Source: Pseudomonas sp. S35
GTDB taxonomy: Bacteria; Pseudomonadota; Gammaproteobacteria; Pseudomonadales; Pseudomonadaceae
NCBI RefSeq assembly: GCF_009866765.1
Contig: NZ_CP019431.1
Location: 6,344,001-6,408,000 of the forward strand
Reading direction: 5' to 3'
DNA length: 64,000 nt
The notes under the pieces were generated by a model, which had not been told where the DNA came from, made no database searches, and worked only from the letters and a program-made list of their open reading frames with translations. The position numbers and the translations under genes are program-made. Positions 1-8,808 of the stretch are shown here, one piece after another. The number at the start of each line of letters is the position of its first letter. Position 1 is the first letter of the stretch.

Positions 1-987
1 AGGCTTGGCAGCTGGTTTGGCGGCTGGTTTTGCAGCAGCAGTTTTAGCAGCTGGCTTGGCGGCTGGTTTTACAGCAGCAGTTTTAGCAGCTGGCTTGGCG
101 GCTGGTTTTGCAGCAGCGGTTTTAGCAACTGGCTTGGCGGCCGGTTTTGCAGCAGCGGTTTTAGCAGTTGGCTTGGCGGCTGGTTTTGCAGCAGCAGTTT
201 TGGCAGCTGGCTTGGCGGCTGGTTTTGCAGCAGCGGTTTTAGCAGCTGGCTTGGCGGCTGGTTTTGCAGCAGCGGTTTTAGCAGCTGGCTTGGCGGCTGG
301 TTTTGCAGCAGCGGTTTTAGCAGCTGGCTTGGCGGCTGGTTTTGCAGCAGCGGTTTTAGCAGCTGGTTTGGCGGCTGGTTTTGCAGCAGCGGTTTTGGCA
401 GCTGGCTTGGCGGCTGGTTTTGCAGCAGCGGTTTTAGCAGCTGGCTTGGCGGCTGGTTTTGCAGCAGCGGTTTTAGCAGCTGGCTTGGCGGCTGGTTTTG
501 CAGCAGCGGTTTTAGCAGCTGGCTTGGCGGCTGGTTTTGCAGCAGCGGTTTTGGCAGCTGGCTTGGCGGCAACGGCTTTTGCAGGAGTACGCGCGCCCAG
601 CACTTTCGCGACAGCTTCTTTCACACGACCAACGCCCTGGGCCAATTTCAGGCTTTCCTGAGCATCTTTTTTGAGTTGGGAAATATAGGTGCGGGTTTCA
701 GCTTGACGATCCTTGAGGGCGTCCAGCAGGTCCTCAAGTTCTTTGACAGCGTCTTTGGCTTTGGCTTGAGCTTTGGCCTTGCCGGCAGTGGCGGCGTCTT
801 GCAGTTTGGTGCGGGATTTGTGCAGCTTTTCTTGCGCCTTACCGCGTTGTTTTTCCAGCTTGGCGAGCAGTTTTTCTGCATCGGCCAACGCTTGGGAACA
901 CGCGCTTTCCAGATGTTCAAGCAGGCTGCTCGACAGTTGTTGGAGTAAGTGCAACGGGGTATTAACAGGCTTCTGTTTGGCCGACAT
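1..987 (-). CDS. algP: AlgP, histone H1-like alginate regulatory protein (3' end beyond window)
   Basis: The frame is open for 329 codons from the ATG at 985-987 to the window edge, so the C-terminus is missing. A strong AGGAGG ribosome site lies just upstream. Residues 1 to about 125 form a charged, Leu-rich, probably coiled-coil region. About residue 130 onward is a Lys/Ala/Pro tail of 13-residue repeats (pattern KPAAKTAAAKPAA), like the C-terminal tail of eukaryotic histone H1. AlgP of P. aeruginosa binds DNA and affects algD transcription; it lies next to algQ, as here. The repeat DNA is also open in other frames, but only this frame has a proper start and the family N-terminus. Confidence 0.93.
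   Translation of the reverse strand, partial: MSAKQKPVNTPLHLLQQLSSSLLEHLESACSQALADAEKLLAKLEKQRGKAQEKLHKSRTKLQDAATAGKAKAQAKAKDAVKELEDLLDALKDRQAETRTYISQLKKDAQESLKLAQGVGRVKEAVAKVLGARTPAKAVAAKPAAKTAAAKPAAKPAAKTAAAKPAAKPAAKTAAAKPAAKPAAKTAAAKPAAKPAAKTAAAKPAAKPAAKTAAAKPAAKPAAKTAAAKPAAKPAAKTAAAKPAAKPAAKTAAAKPAAKPAAKTAAAKPAAKPTAKTAAAKPAAKPVAKTAAAKPAAKPAAKTAAVKPAAKPAAKTAAAKPAAKPAAKP
8..553 (-). repeat. 39-bp tandem repeat in algP, 14 full units
   Basis: Fourteen near-identical 39-bp units run head to tail and a partial unit follows to about 571. Each unit encodes 13 residues of Lys/Ala/Pro. Units differ by a few substitutions, mostly at the left end of the block (around 70, 127, 138 and 167), while the central units are almost identical. 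That suggests recent homogenisation or slippage. Unit number is likely to vary between strains and to be prone to assembly error. Confidence 0.95.
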
Positions 988-1179
988 GGTTTACCTCCTG
1001 GCTGACGTGGGTGCGGCTCATACTAGCCCTCTGCTCTTACCGCCGCTAGGGCATGTTGACAGTATCCTTTGCCTTGCGTTGCACGGTGGGAAAATTCTTA
1101 TCGATATAACGAAAATACGCGGCACTTTTTGCGTATCCACGCTGGCATAATCCGTCGCACTTTCGGCGGGAGAATGCCT

Positions 1180-1857
1180 ATGTCGCGTTACCTTTTCATT
1201 GTTCTGGGCCTGGCGATTTCCGTGGCCAATGCGAGCGAGCAATCGCCCGCAAAAACTGCACTTCAAGACCAGCACGACCTTGCATACAGCCTGGGCGCAA
1301 GCCTTGGTGAGCGCCTGCGCCACGAGGTCCCGGACCTTCAGATCCAGGCTTTGATCGAAGGCCTCAAGCAAGCATATCAAGGCAAGCCGCTGGCGCTGGA
1401 TAACGCGCGTATCGAACAGATTCTTGCGCAGCATGAGGCCCAGGCCGAAGACAATGCCCAATCCCTCAAAATCGAAAAAGCCCTCAGCGCCGAACAGCTG
1501 TTTTTAGCCAAGGAAAAAACCGCGAAAGGGGTGCGCGAGTTGGCCGATGGCATCCTGCTTACCGAACTGGCGCCCGGCAGCGGTAGCAAGCCCGGCGCGA
1601 ATGATCAGGTTCAAGTGAAATACGTGGGGCGATTGCCGGATGGCACAGTGTTCGACAAGAGCACGCAACCCCAATGGTTTCCTCTGGACAGCGTAATCAG
1701 CGGCTGGAGCAGCGCGTTGCAGCAGATGCCGGTGGGGGCGAAATGGCGCCTGGTGATCCCATCGGCCCAAGCCTATGGTGCCGACGGTGCGGATGAGCTG
1801 ATTGCACCCTATACACCGCTGGTGTTCGAAATCGAATTGCTCGGCACTCGACACTGA
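1180..1857 (+). CDS. FKBP-type peptidyl-prolyl cis-trans isomerase, exported
   Basis: The product is 225 residues. A signal peptide (SRYLFIVLGLAISVANA, cleavage near residue 19) points to the periplasm. Residues about 20-125 are the helical FKBP N-terminal dimerisation domain. Residues about 130-225 are the FKBP catalytic fold, with VKYVGRLPDGTVFD and the aromatic pocket segment IPSAQAYG. It should catalyse proline isomerisation and act as a chaperone, like FkpA/Mip/FklB. I chose ATG 1180 over 1174 because GGGAG at 1168-1172 is then seven bases away; an upstream in-frame start at 1069 would destroy the signal peptide. It faces away from algP and ends at a strong terminator. Confidence 0.88.
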   Translation: MSRYLFIVLGLAISVANASEQSPAKTALQDQHDLAYSLGASLGERLRHEVPDLQIQALIEGLKQAYQGKPLALDNARIEQILAQHEAQAEDNAQSLKIEKALSAEQLFLAKEKTAKGVRELADGILLTELAPGSGSKPGANDQVQVKYVGRLPDGTVFDKSTQPQWFPLDSVISGWSSALQQMPVGAKWRLVIPSAQAYGADGADELIAPYTPLVFEIELLGTRH

Positions 1858-1861
1858 CCCC

Positions 1862-1894
1862 ATAAAAAAAGGTGCGCCATGCGCACCGTTTTTT
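1862..1894. terminator. Bidirectional Rho-independent terminator
   Basis: A GGTGCGC-CAT-GCGCACC hairpin has an A-run before it and a T-run after it. It can therefore stop both the FKBP gene from the left and algQ from the right. Confidence 0.9.
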
Positions 1895-1911
1895 CATCTC
1901 GCCATCAACGA

Positions 1912-2370
1912 TCAGGCCTGAGTGGCAGGCTCTTCCTTGTGGGCGTTGTGCAGAACTTCGATCAGGCAATCTTCCAGTTCGAAACGCTCGTGAAGCAGCG
2001 CGCCCAACTCTTTGAATTTTTCGGCAACACACTGGCCAGCATCACACAGGTCGGTGAACTCCAGCAGTTTTTCGGTGATGACATCGATGCGTGGGTAAAG
2101 GGTCTCAGCCAACTCCAGGCCACGCTTATCATCGAAGGCTTGCGCCTCCTCGGTAAGTTGCTCGTAGACACCGAAATGACCGGCAGACACGTAGTCCACC
2201 AACACTTCACAGAACTCCTGCAGCGGCTTGCGATTCTCAGCCAATGCCTCAGGCTTGGCGCCAAGCGCATCAAAGGCCCGAACCAGTTCGTGACGTGCCT
2301 TCAACCAGCTGTCGATCAGCTTGTGCACTCCACCCCAGCGTTCCTGAGCATTCTGACAACTTTCCAGCAT
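1912..2370 (-). CDS. algQ: AlgQ/Rsd, anti-sigma-70 regulator
   Basis: The 152-residue, all-helical, acidic protein starts [20 protein letters not shown], typical of the Rsd/AlgQ family. Rsd binds region 4 of sigma-70 and favours alternative sigma factors. In P. aeruginosa AlgQ promotes alginate, siderophore and virulence gene expression. Its place between algP and dsbB is the conserved pseudomonad arrangement. Length is normal and a terminator follows at 1862-1894. A longer frame on the opposite strand is a shadow. Confidence 0.93.
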   Translation of the reverse strand: MLESCQNAQERWGGVHKLIDSWLKARHELVRAFDALGAKPEALAENRKPLQEFCEVLVDYVSAGHFGVYEQLTEEAQAFDDKRGLELAETLYPRIDVITEKLLEFTDLCDAGQCVAEKFKELGALLHERFELEDCLIEVLHNAHKEEPATQA

Positions 2371-2579
2371 GATGATCTCTCTTCCCTATAGGGGCACTGC
2401 CGCCTGATACCCGCGCAACGCTTCAAGGATAAAGGTGCTGCGGGACAAAGCCGAGTCTGACAAGCGGTTTCAATAACGCGTGCGGGCCAGATTATGCCCG
2501 CATGACTATGGCTTCAAGGTACGCAGGAGAGAAAGTTCATACAAGTGTTTAATCCGGTCCTACAAACTGCGGCCTGCGT

Positions 2580-3101
2580 TCAATGCCTTGTCGGGTGCAA
2601 GCGCTGGCCCATCAGCACGCCTGAGAACTGCACAGCACCCAGGACCAGCATCCCCAGGAAAAACAGCAAGCTCCATTCAGGAAGGCTCAAGTCAAACAAG
2701 GTCCAATTGATTTCCACACAATCGACGGTGCCTTTGACCGTCAATTGCAGCGCCTGCCACAGCGACAGGTTTTCGATCATGTAGTGCAGGCTGGGCCCGC
2801 AATCGGCAAGCTGGTCAGAGGCGACATTTTGCAGCAGCACCTGACGCACAGCAGTGATAGCACCGAGCAGTGCGCACCCCATGCCCGCCAGTCCGTAAAG
2901 GCAGACGGCGGAGCGTCTGGGGTTATGAATAGCGGCAACCAGGTTGATCAGCGTGAAGGCGGCTAGAAAGATACGCTGGATCTGACACAGGAAGCAGGGC
3001 CGCAACGATGCACCGAACTCAAGATAAAAGGACGCGCCCAATGTCAGCGCACCCGCCATGAACGCAAGAAAAAACAAGGAGCGTGAAGGGGCCAAAGACA
3101 T
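2580..3101 (-). CDS. dsbB: Disulfide bond formation protein B
   Basis: The protein has 173 residues and four transmembrane helices. The quinone-proximal pair C36-FL-C39 follows helix 1, and the second periplasmic loop carries C101 and C128, which normally exchange with DsbA. DsbB reoxidises DsbA and passes electrons to ubiquinone. P. aeruginosa has a DsbB paralogue (dsbH) at this same position beside algQ. The gene stands alone: about 210 bp separates it from algQ and about 240 bp from hemY. Confidence 0.92.
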   Translation of the reverse strand: MSLAPSRSLFFLAFMAGALTLGASFYLEFGASLRPCFLCQIQRIFLAAFTLINLVAAIHNPRRSAVCLYGLAGMGCALLGAITAVRQVLLQNVASDQLADCGPSLHYMIENLSLWQALQLTVKGTVDCVEINWTLFDLSLPEWSLLFFLGMLVLGAVQFSGVLMGQRLHPTRH

Positions 3102-3338
3102 GCTTTATCCGCATCGCGAAAGATAGGTCGTTACGGTAGAGGAAAGGCCTGACCCCTTTCAATACGCACCAGCGCAGACGATTCTGTGAAAACGCAGGGA
3201 CATTCCCACAGAGCTTGGAGGACCTCAGACAACTGAGCGTAGGAGTTTGTGAAAAAGCGCCTCAGAACGCGTATTTTCAGAGTACTGAAGGGCTGACTGT
3301 CAGACGCACCTGAGCCAACCCTGTACTCCTTTCCTACA
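3102..3338. other. Intergenic gap between hemY and dsbB
   Basis: This 237-bp gap holds no gene I can support. A 101-codon minus frame (3131-3436) overlaps the hemY 3' end and has no family signature. I see no clear hairpin terminator for the hem operon here. Confidence 0.5.
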
Positions 3339-4580
3339 TCAACTCCGGACAGGCACCGGCAGCGGGGATGCCAACAGGCGATTATCCAAAAGACCCAGGC
3401 CTTCCTGAAACAACTGGTTGCTTCGTTCAGTATCACCCAACTGGGCCAGCAGGCGCGCCAGCTCCGCGCACGCTTCAGGGTTGCGCTGCACCTGCAGGCT
3501 CGTGTCGAGATAGTCCCGTGCCTTGCCCCACAGGCTGTTTTGCAGGCACAAGCGGCCCAGCGTCAGCAACAGGCTGGCATCGTGCAGATGGTCCTTGAGC
3601 CAACCCTCGGCAAACTTCAATTGCCGGGCCGGGTCGCTGCCGCGCAGTAGGCCGTACAGCCGGATCAGGTGACTATCGTAACCGCGCTTGATGGCGCCGC
3701 GCAGGACCTCCTCGGCCTTGGCATCTGCGCCTAACTGACGCAGTTGCTCGGCATAGGCAAGGACTAATTGAGGCTCCTGGCGCTGGGCAGACGTCAGTTG
3801 CTGCCAGGCCCGCTCAAGGGACTGCAAACCCGCTTCACCCTGCTCCTCGCGCTGGGCAGCGAGGGTCAGGTTTTCACCCCAGGCGCGACGCTCAAGTTCG
3901 GCCAGCTCACTGGCGGGCAGCACCTTGTCCTTGCGCAACTCCGGCAGCAGGCGAATCACCGACGACCAGTCGCCACGTTGCTGATGCAAACGCTGCAACT
4001 GGCGCAATACCTGGGCGTTGTGGGGATGACGCTCGTGCATGGCCTGCAAGGTGGTCAGTGCGCCGTCCGTATCGCCACGGTCCAACTGCAATTGCGCATG
4101 GCTCAGGGCAACGGCCAGTTCGGCCTGGGGCTGGCGCTCCAGGGCTCGCTCGAGCAAGCCATCCGACTCTTCATAACGCCCCTGCTCATTCGCCGCCCGG
4201 GCCGCGCCCAGGTAGTACAGCAACGGCTGGCGCTCTGCTTCGGCTGCGCGGTGCAGGTGGCGCTCGGCGCTGGCCCAGCGGCCTTCGGCGAGGTCCATCT
4301 GGCCCTGCTCGATGGCGATCTGCACACGGCGACTGCGGTTACGCCGCGACCACGGGTTGACCACGCCACCGGAGGTGGTCACCAGGCTCAGCAACACACG
4401 GATCACGTAGAGGGCAAGGCCGATGGCAAACACAGCCACCACCGTCGCCCACAGGCTCGACTCGTAATGCAGCACGTGAGGGTAGGTAATCAGCACGTAG
4501 CCCGTGTGTTTCGAAATGCCCACAGCCAGTGCCAGGGCGACCGCAATCGCCAACACCAGGATCACATAGAAACGCTTCAT
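3339..4580 (-). CDS. hemY: HemY, TPR-containing heme biosynthesis operon protein
   Basis: The product is 413 residues. Two transmembrane helices lie at about 6-25 and 40-65 (HemY_N domain), followed by tetratricopeptide-type helical repeats to the C-terminus that probably face the periplasm. It is the third partner of the hemC-hemD-hemX-hemY operon and starts five bases after the hemX stop. Its exact function is unsettled; it is not the protoporphyrinogen oxidase also called HemY. Length matches the family. Confidence 0.9.
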   Translation of the reverse strand: MKRFYVILVLAIAVALALAVGISKHTGYVLITYPHVLHYESSLWATVVAVFAIGLALYVIRVLLSLVTTSGGVVNPWSRRNRSRRVQIAIEQGQMDLAEGRWASAERHLHRAAEAERQPLLYYLGAARAANEQGRYEESDGLLERALERQPQAELAVALSHAQLQLDRGDTDGALTTLQAMHERHPHNAQVLRQLQRLHQQRGDWSSVIRLLPELRKDKVLPASELAELERRAWGENLTLAAQREEQGEAGLQSLERAWQQLTSAQRQEPQLVLAYAEQLRQLGADAKAEEVLRGAIKRGYDSHLIRLYGLLRGSDPARQLKFAEGWLKDHLHDASLLLTLGRLCLQNSLWGKARDYLDTSLQVQRNPEACAELARLLAQLGDTERSNQLFQEGLGLLDNRLLASPLPVPVRS

Positions 4581-4585
4581 CGGCT

Positions 4586-5701
4586 CTACTCCTGGGTCGC
4601 CGGCTTGCCAGCCGCCGCCTTGGCTTCGTCGGCAGACAGGTGACGACGTTCGAGGTATGCCTGTACCGCTGCCAGGCTCGCAGCCAAGTCGGGCGTCACC
4701 ACCGAGACGGCTTTGGGCTCAAGCTCGGCAATACGCGCCAGCATCGCCTTGCTCTGCGGGTTGTCCTGGTTGAAGTTGTCCTGCAACACGCTGCGCGCTT
4801 CGCCCAGCGAGCGGCTGTACACGGCCGCCTCACCATTGAGTGCCGCCCACTGGGCTTGCTCCAGGGCCAGGCTCAAGGCCAGGCGCACTTGGTTCAAGCC
4901 CTGGCCAGCGAGCAGTGGCCGGATGTTGTCGTCAGGGTTGAAATCGATGCGGAAGTAGCGAGATATCTGCTCCCACCACTGGCTCCAGCGGTTGTCTGTA
5001 TCTGCGGTCGGGCGCCCCTGAGAAGCGGGTTCGGTGAGCTGATATTCGGGGGCAATGGCCGCCAGTTGCACAACCTGGTCACGCAGCGCCGCCAGTTGCA
5101 GGTACAGCCCGGTACGATCCGGCTGCTCGGTACTGCGCAGCGCGGCCAGGCTCTTGGCCAGTTGCTCACGGGCGGCGTAGGAGCCTGGGTCGCTCTGTTC
5201 ACGCAGGATTTCGTCGGCGCCCTGGACCAGTGCCTGGGCGCTGTTGATATCTTGCAGGGCCGACAGGCGCAGACTCGCCAGACGGATCAAGTGCTCGGCT
5301 TCCGCCAGACGCCAATCCTTGCGGCTGGCACCCAACACGGTTTCCAGGCGCTGGTTCAGGCGCTGTTGATCACCCTGCAATTGGGCAACCAGGCGGCGGC
5401 GCTCCTCCAACTCGTCCGCACCCGGTAACTGGGCCAGACGCGCAGCCAACTGCTGCTGGCTCTGTTTGAGGGACTGGGATTGATCGTCCAGGGTCTGCAC
5501 CTGCCCCAGCTGTTGTTGGCTGCTGGCTTGCAGGGCGCGGACCTGCCAGATCCCCCACCCGCCGGCGGCGACACCTGCAGCACCAAGCAGCAGGGCGACA
5601 ACTGCCAGGCCATTGCCACGGCGCGGCGCGGTGACCGGTGACTCAACCGGCGCATCGAGTGCGGGTTGGGCTTCATCTTTAGGCAAGGCTGTTTCGCTCA
5701 C
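4586..5701 (-). CDS. hemX: HemX-like membrane protein (uroporphyrinogen-III C-methyltransferase family name)
   Basis: The product is 371 residues: a short Pro-rich cytoplasmic N-terminus, one transmembrane helix at about 30-52, then a long Gln/Leu-rich coiled coil (about 55-130) and a helical domain. This is the HemX family, often annotated as a methyltransferase but lacking the SUMT catalytic domain, so enzyme activity should not be assumed. It lies between hemD and hemY, with 18 bp to the hemD stop, and probably forms a membrane partner of HemY. Confidence 0.9.
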   Translation of the reverse strand: MSETALPKDEAQPALDAPVESPVTAPRRGNGLAVVALLLGAAGVAAGGWGIWQVRALQASSQQQLGQVQTLDDQSQSLKQSQQQLAARLAQLPGADELEERRRLVAQLQGDQQRLNQRLETVLGASRKDWRLAEAEHLIRLASLRLSALQDINSAQALVQGADEILREQSDPGSYAAREQLAKSLAALRSTEQPDRTGLYLQLAALRDQVVQLAAIAPEYQLTEPASQGRPTADTDNRWSQWWEQISRYFRIDFNPDDNIRPLLAGQGLNQVRLALSLALEQAQWAALNGEAAVYSRSLGEARSVLQDNFNQDNPQSKAMLARIAELEPKAVSVVTPDLAASLAAVQAYLERRHLSADEAKAAAGKPATQE

Positions 5702-5719
5702 GTATCCGTCCTTTGCGTA

Positions 5720-6481
5720 TCAGAGAGTGGGAACGGCATGACTCCGTAACGCCACTAACAAAGCCGCGGCACTCGCGCCGCGACAATCCACAACTTTTTC
5801 TGCGCCAGCAGCCCGTGCCATCTCGGCGACTCGTGGGCTGGGCACGAACAACGGCAGCTGTGCCACCTGCGGCCAATCGGGACCGGCCAAGGCTTGCAGG
5901 TGCAAAAAACCCTGCCCACTGCTGACCACCAGGCCGTTCAAGCGTTCCAACTGGATGCGTTGCGCCAGCACGCCGGCGTCGTAGGCCGGCATGAACCGAC
6001 GGTACAACTCCAGATAGTCGACACTAGCACCTTGCTCGCGCAAACGCTCCGCCAGCAGCTCACGACCACCCTCGCCACGCAGGATCAACACCCGCGCATC
6101 CGGCCGTGCGATAGCCTCGCGCAACGCAGGCAATTGAAGCAACGCCTCGCTGTCGTCGCCGGTTTCGGGATAGTGAACGTTAAGGCCGTGATCGGCCAGT
6201 ACCTGCGCAGTCGCCGCGCCGACGCTGAACCAGGGCATTTGCGGCGTGGGATGCCGAGCCCGCTGTTGCAGGGCAAGGCGCGCAGCGGGCTTGCTCACCA
6301 CGATCACCGCGCAGTAGCGGCCAAGATCGCCGAAGACGGCCCGTTGTTCAGGGGTAACGGGTAACGGCTCAATGTCCAGCAAAGGCAAGCTGCTGCTGAA
6401 GATACCGGCTTCGTGCAACGCCGCTGCCAGGGCCGACGATTCCTGCGCAGGCCGTGTCAGCAGCACTCGCCAATCGGTCAC
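5720..6481 (-). CDS. hemD: Uroporphyrinogen-III synthase
   Basis: The 253-residue protein closes hydroxymethylbilane to uroporphyrinogen III with inversion of ring D. It begins [12 protein letters not shown], the usual HemD start, and has the conserved two-lobe pattern, including a [14 protein letters not shown] segment ([15 protein letters not shown]) near residue 180. Its ATG overlaps the hemC stop by four bases (ATGA), indicating translational coupling. Confidence 0.95.
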   Translation of the reverse strand: MTDWRVLLTRPAQESSALAAALHEAGIFSSSLPLLDIEPLPVTPEQRAVFGDLGRYCAVIVVSKPAARLALQQRARHPTPQMPWFSVGAATAQVLADHGLNVHYPETGDDSEALLQLPALREAIARPDARVLILRGEGGRELLAERLREQGASVDYLELYRRFMPAYDAGVLAQRIQLERLNGLVVSSGQGFLHLQALAGPDWPQVAQLPLFVPSPRVAEMARAAGAEKVVDCRGASAAALLVALRSHAVPTL

Positions 6482-7419
6482 TGCGGGCCGGCCTCGCCGT
6501 AGACTTTTTGCAGGATGGCGCCAGCGCCTTTACCCAACAACTCTTCGGCGACCTGGATCCCCAAGGCCGTGGCGTCGCGCTGTGGCCCGCGCACTTCGGC
6601 CGTCAGCAAGGTGCCACCGTCCGGGTCGCCGACCAAGCCGCGCAGCCACAGGTTTTCACCTTCGAGCACGGCGTAGCAGGCGATGGGCACTTGGCAGCCA
6701 CCGTTGAGGTGTTTGTTCAGGGCACGCTCGGCCGTCACGCGCACTTCAGTGTCGTGGTGATCAAGCGGTTTGAGCAGTGCATGGATTTCAGCATCCGCGG
6801 TGCGGCACTCGATGCCCACCGCGCCCTGCCCGCCAGCAGGCAAGCTGTCTTCGACGCTGATGGCCGAGGTGATGCGGTCTTCGAAGCCCAGGCGGATCAA
6901 CCCGGCAGCCGCGAGGATGATCGCGTCATACTCCCCGGCGTCCAGCTTGGCCAGGCGAGTGTTGACGTTGCCGCGCAGAAAGCGAATCTGCAGGTCCGGG
7001 CGACGGCTCAACAACTGCGCCTGTCGACGCAGGCTGGACGTGCCGACAATGCTGCCTTGCGGCAGCTCATCCAGGGAAGTATAGGTGTTGGAAACGAAAG
7101 CATCACGCGGGTCTTCACGCTCGCAGATGCAAAAAAGGCCCAGGCCTTCAGGGAAGTCCATGGGCACGTCTTTCATCGAATGCACGGCGATGTCGGCTTC
7201 GTTTTCCAGCAGCGCGGTCTCCAGCTCCTTGACGAACAGGCCCTTGCCACCAATCTTCGACAGTGGCGAGTCGAGCAGCTTGTCGCCGCGACTGACCATG
7301 GGCACCAGGGACACCTTGAGGCCAGGATGGGCCTGCTCAAGGCGTGCTTTGACGTATTCGGCCTGCCATAAGGCCAGGGCACTTTTACGGGTGGCGATGC
7401 GGATTTCGCGAGAGGACAT
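6478..7419 (-). CDS. hemC: Porphobilinogen deaminase (hydroxymethylbilane synthase)
   Basis: The 313-residue enzyme polymerises four porphobilinogens. It starts [16 protein letters not shown] and carries the substrate/cofactor loops VSRGDK and [11 protein letters not shown], and the dipyrromethane cofactor cysteine in [10 protein letters not shown] near residue 245. It is the first gene of the hemCDXY operon. The 138-bp gap to algR probably holds its promoter. The arrangement next to algR matches P. aeruginosa. Confidence 0.97.
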   Translation of the reverse strand: MSSREIRIATRKSALALWQAEYVKARLEQAHPGLKVSLVPMVSRGDKLLDSPLSKIGGKGLFVKELETALLENEADIAVHSMKDVPMDFPEGLGLFCICEREDPRDAFVSNTYTSLDELPQGSIVGTSSLRRQAQLLSRRPDLQIRFLRGNVNTRLAKLDAGEYDAIILAAAGLIRLGFEDRITSAISVEDSLPAGGQGAVGIECRTADAEIHALLKPLDHHDTEVRVTAERALNKHLNGGCQVPIACYAVLEGENLWLRGLVGDPDGGTLLTAEVRGPQRDATALGIQVAEELLGKGAGAILQKVYGEAGPQ

Positions 7420-7557
7420 GGATCAATCCGTACTGAATAGATACGGCAGATAATAACAGCTCAGGCAAATACGCTTTGATTTGAATCAGCAAGTGCGGGG
7501 CCTCCCTGGCCACGTCGCACCGGGATAACAACTGCAGACCTCGCCACAGCCCTTGGG

Positions 7558-8304
7558 CTAAAGCTGCTGCATCATCTTGCGAACGCCGGCGACATGGCGC
7601 CGGCTGACGATCAAGGCATCGCCATTGAGCCCCTTGAGGAACAACTGAAAGTGCCCCAGAGGTGTACGTTGCAGGCGTTCGATACGCTCGCGGGCCACCA
7701 GTGCATTGCGGTGGATACGTACGAAGCGGTCACCAAACTCGTCTTCCAAGGCCTTGAGCGGCTCATCGAGCAACACTTCACCGGCCTCGTGCCGCAGGGT
7801 CACATACTTGTGATCGGCAATAAAATAGACCACCTGGCTCAGCGGGATCAGCTCGATGCCTTTGCGGGTGCGTGCGCTGATATGGCTGCGCGGCCCGTTA
7901 CCACTCTGGGCCGCTGGCTGGGTCAAGGCGGCGAGTTGGCTGCGACTGGGACGTTCAGCCTTTTTCAAGGCCTTGAGCAGGGCTTCAGCAGTCACGGGCT
8001 TAACCACGAAACTCACGTCACTGGCTTCCAGCGTCTGCGCTGCGAACTCTTCTTGAGCGGCGCATAACACCACCGCAGGTGGCGATTCGCGCTCACTCAG
8101 GCGAGCGGCAACTTGCAGGCCATCGAGGCCCGGCATACGGATATCGAGCAACACCACATCGGGCTTGAGGCTGTCGATCAGCGTCAACGCCTCCTCGCCG
8201 TTGCTGGCGCTCGGTTCAAGGACTGTATAACCCTCGAGCTCACTGACCAAACGGCTCAGTCGCTCGCGGGCTTGGGGTTCGTCATCAACGATCAGGACAT
8301 TCAT
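7558..8304 (-). CDS. algR: AlgR, LytTR-type response regulator
   Basis: The product is 248 residues, the same length as P. aeruginosa AlgR. An N-terminal receiver domain carries the acidic pocket D7-D8, the phosphoacceptor D54 (VLLDIRMPG) and the K of FVVKP. A C-terminal LytTR DNA-binding domain covers about 140-245. AlgR controls alginate, twitching motility and virulence genes. I chose ATG 8302-8304, preceded by AGGAATCC, over an upstream in-frame start that adds eleven residues not found in the family. The usual partner kinase gene algZ (fimS) is not upstream. Confidence 0.95.
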   Translation of the reverse strand: MNVLIVDDEPQARERLSRLVSELEGYTVLEPSASNGEEALTLIDSLKPDVVLLDIRMPGLDGLQVAARLSERESPPAVVLCAAQEEFAAQTLEASDVSFVVKPVTAEALLKALKKAERPSRSQLAALTQPAAQSGNGPRSHISARTRKGIELIPLSQVVYFIADHKYVTLRHEAGEVLLDEPLKALEDEFGDRFVRIHRNALVARERIERLQRTPLGHFQLFLKGLNGDALIVSRRHVAGVRKMMQQL

Positions 8305-8808
8305 ATTGCGCTGGATTCCTGCGTGAGTCTCGCACAAGGATAGCGTAGACAGGTGCGGTGACTTGCGTCACAGCGATCCACGCTAAGACTAGCGCGAGCG
8401 GCAAAAAGTGCCCCGGCAGCGGCACCCATATTTACCCGGACCTGTTCAATAGCGCCCAAGACCTGCTGCCATCGGGCATCGTCGTAGGGTTTGCTGATAC
8501 ACAATCCGAATACCCCCCGTTTAAATGGATAGTCAGGCTCTGACCGCAATACCCGACTTTGGTGCATTCACACACTATCAGTCCAACTGTAGACGCTTGC
8601 CGAGACGATAGTGCTCAATCGTCAAATATCGTATCAACACGCGTCCATCTCCAGTCTCGTCCTGCACGCGTTCGACGGCAAGGCACTTAGCCATCCTTTG
8701 CACAAATAAAAATGCCGACGACCCGCAGCACCGCCTCCAGGGGCAACCCTGTTATTATCGCCGGCAGACTTCCATGCCTCTTTAATTAAGCAGACCACGA
8801 GCGAATCC
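8305..8808. other. algR-argH intergenic region lacking algZ/fimS
   Basis: This 504-bp gap should contain promoters for algR (leftward) and argH (rightward). In P. aeruginosa the roughly 1.1-kb sensor kinase gene algZ/fimS is here; this gap is too short for it, and no histidine-kinase motif appears in any frame. An 88-codon minus frame (8301-8567) has a receiver-like tail (CISKPYDDARWQQVLGAIEQ) that could be a gene relic or chance. Confidence 0.6.

Noticed and set aside
8..553. Possible CRISPR array
   Set aside because: The 39-bp units are contiguous with no spacers and lie in the algP reading frame.
5..661. Long plus-strand frame, and a minus frame at 69-572, across the algP repeats
   Set aside because: Both are other-frame readings of the 39-bp repeat, whose length is a multiple of three so that every stop-free frame stays open; neither has a ribosome site or family match.
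3131..3436. 101-codon minus frame after hemY
   Set aside because: It overlaps the hemY end in another frame and has no recognisable signature.
8301..8567. 88-codon minus frame as a real gene
   Set aside because: The receiver-like tail is short and no acidic pocket or phosphosite accompanies it; kept only as a possible relic.
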